Source: ChocPot-Mid sp043804925
Lineage (GTDB): Bacteria > Bacteroidota > Ignavibacteria > Kapaibacteriales > UBA2268
Assembly: GCA_043804925.1 (NCBI GenBank)
Contig: JAZDIP010000096.1
Coordinates: 1 to 31,465 of the forward strand
DNA length: 31,465 bases
Direction: 5' to 3'
Positions within the stretch are counted from its first letter, which is position 1; each line of letters begins with the position of its first letter. Positions 31,044-31,465 of this stretch are shown here, one piece after another. The position numbers and the translations under genes are program-made. A model generated the notes under the pieces. The model searched no databases. It was not told where the DNA came from and saw only the letters and a program-made list of their open reading frames with translations.

Positions 31044-31465
31044 ATGAAAATTAAATACTATTTACCAAGAAAAAATGATGAGTGTAGCAATATCATGATG
31101 AATATATCGTGGGAAGGGAAAAGACTTCAAGTATCTTCCGGCTCGTCGATTGAAACAAAATATTGGGATTCTTTAAAGAATAAAGTTAAAAATAATTATA
31201 AACATGCTATCGCACTTAATAATAATCTCGAACTGCTTAAAGCAAATATTATGAATGCCCACTTAGTAGAAAAGTCGAACAACAAGGACACTTCTAAGGT
31301 GAATATTAAAGCCATTGTAAAAAACATAATTAAACCAATTGAACCAATTGAACCAATTGAAGTGGAAGATGATGAGGATAATATTAATTTCAAAGACCTA
31401 TTTCAAATGTTTATGAAAAAGAGATTTGCGAGTAAAAAATATAACTACACTACAGTTCAAAGATA
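31044..31465 (+). CDS. Tyrosine recombinase/phage-type integrase, N-terminal part, cut by the window edge
   Basis: The visible 140 residues open with an arm-type DNA-binding domain as in Bacteroidota integrases: K-Y-Y-L-P-R-K-N, N-I-S-W-E-G-K-R-L-Q-V-S-S-G, then I-E-T-K-Y-W-D. A charged linker follows with three Pro-Ile-Glu repeats from a perfect 9-bp triplication (31335-31361). Then comes the start of the SAM-like core-binding domain (I-N-F-K-D-L-F-Q-M-F, ending at Y-T-T-V-Q-R). The catalytic domain lies beyond the window, so activity cannot be judged. Such integrases move conjugative transposons, phages and genomic islands. Which side the element lies on is not visible. Confidence 0.75.
   Translation, partial: MKIKYYLPRKNDECSNIMMNISWEGKRLQVSSGSSIETKYWDSLKNKVKNNYKHAIALNNNLELLKANIMNAHLVEKSNNKDTSKVNIKAIVKNIIKPIEPIEPIEVEDDEDNINFKDLFQMFMKKRFASKKYNYTTVQR

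Overview
The window is AT-rich (about one third G+C by eye) and reads as chromosomal DNA from the Bacteroidota/Chlorobiota group, most likely an uncultured Ignavibacteria- or Kapabacteria-like lineage. The evidence is a gingipain-type C25 peptidase with a type IX secretion (T9SS) style C-terminus, a 1349-residue surface protein with a T9SS sorting tail, a PorV-like (DUF5723) barrel, DUF2279 proteins, a Bacteroidota-style integrase, and weak or absent Shine-Dalgarno sequences. An AmmeMemoRadiSam enzyme and a 2-hydroxyacyl-CoA dehydratase-type activase suggest an anaerobic or facultative life. No rRNA, complete tRNA, CRISPR array or transposase was seen.

Layout. 1-1889: two tandem DUF2279 paralogues, the first cut by the window edge. 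2010-5695: a family 2 glycosyltransferase, a double-domain ATPase activase and ribonuclease HII. 5819-9160 (minus): a YbhB-type protein and a DUF885 lipoprotein in one operon, then an isolated nuoF. 9428-14334: a large secreted adhesin-like protein and an outer-membrane barrel, closed by a strong terminator. 14430-17986: HIT protein, rsmA, PAP2 phosphatase and amrS. 18138-21189: a lipoprotein and a DUF5723 barrel. 21190-21561: a gene-free convergent gap full of inverted repeats. 21562-27312 (minus): the C25 peptidase. 27595-30800: a radical SAM/SPASM enzyme followed by three genes with a shared leader. 31044 onward: an integrase cut by the right edge.

The most interesting part is 27595-30800. 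A SPASM radical SAM gene overlaps by 4 bases the first of three genes that begin with the same 48-residue leader: a hydrophobic segment, an Asn-Ala-Tyr-Trp linker, and the start of a second export signal. The leaders differ mainly at synonymous sites. The bodies are a beta-barrel in gene 1 and small lipoproteins in genes 2 and 3. All three carry a Cys-Tyr pair at residues 63-66, just after the predicted processing site. A decayed fourth leader lies at 30104-30166. This resembles an rSAM/lipoprotein maturation system in which one enzyme serves several substrates joined to a common leader, one of them an outer-membrane barrel. The chemistry is unknown.

A second theme is a set of degenerate 7-bp tandem repeats of differing sequence but the same period, at gene ends and inside coding sequence, including an exactly in-frame 63-bp tract in the C25 peptidase.
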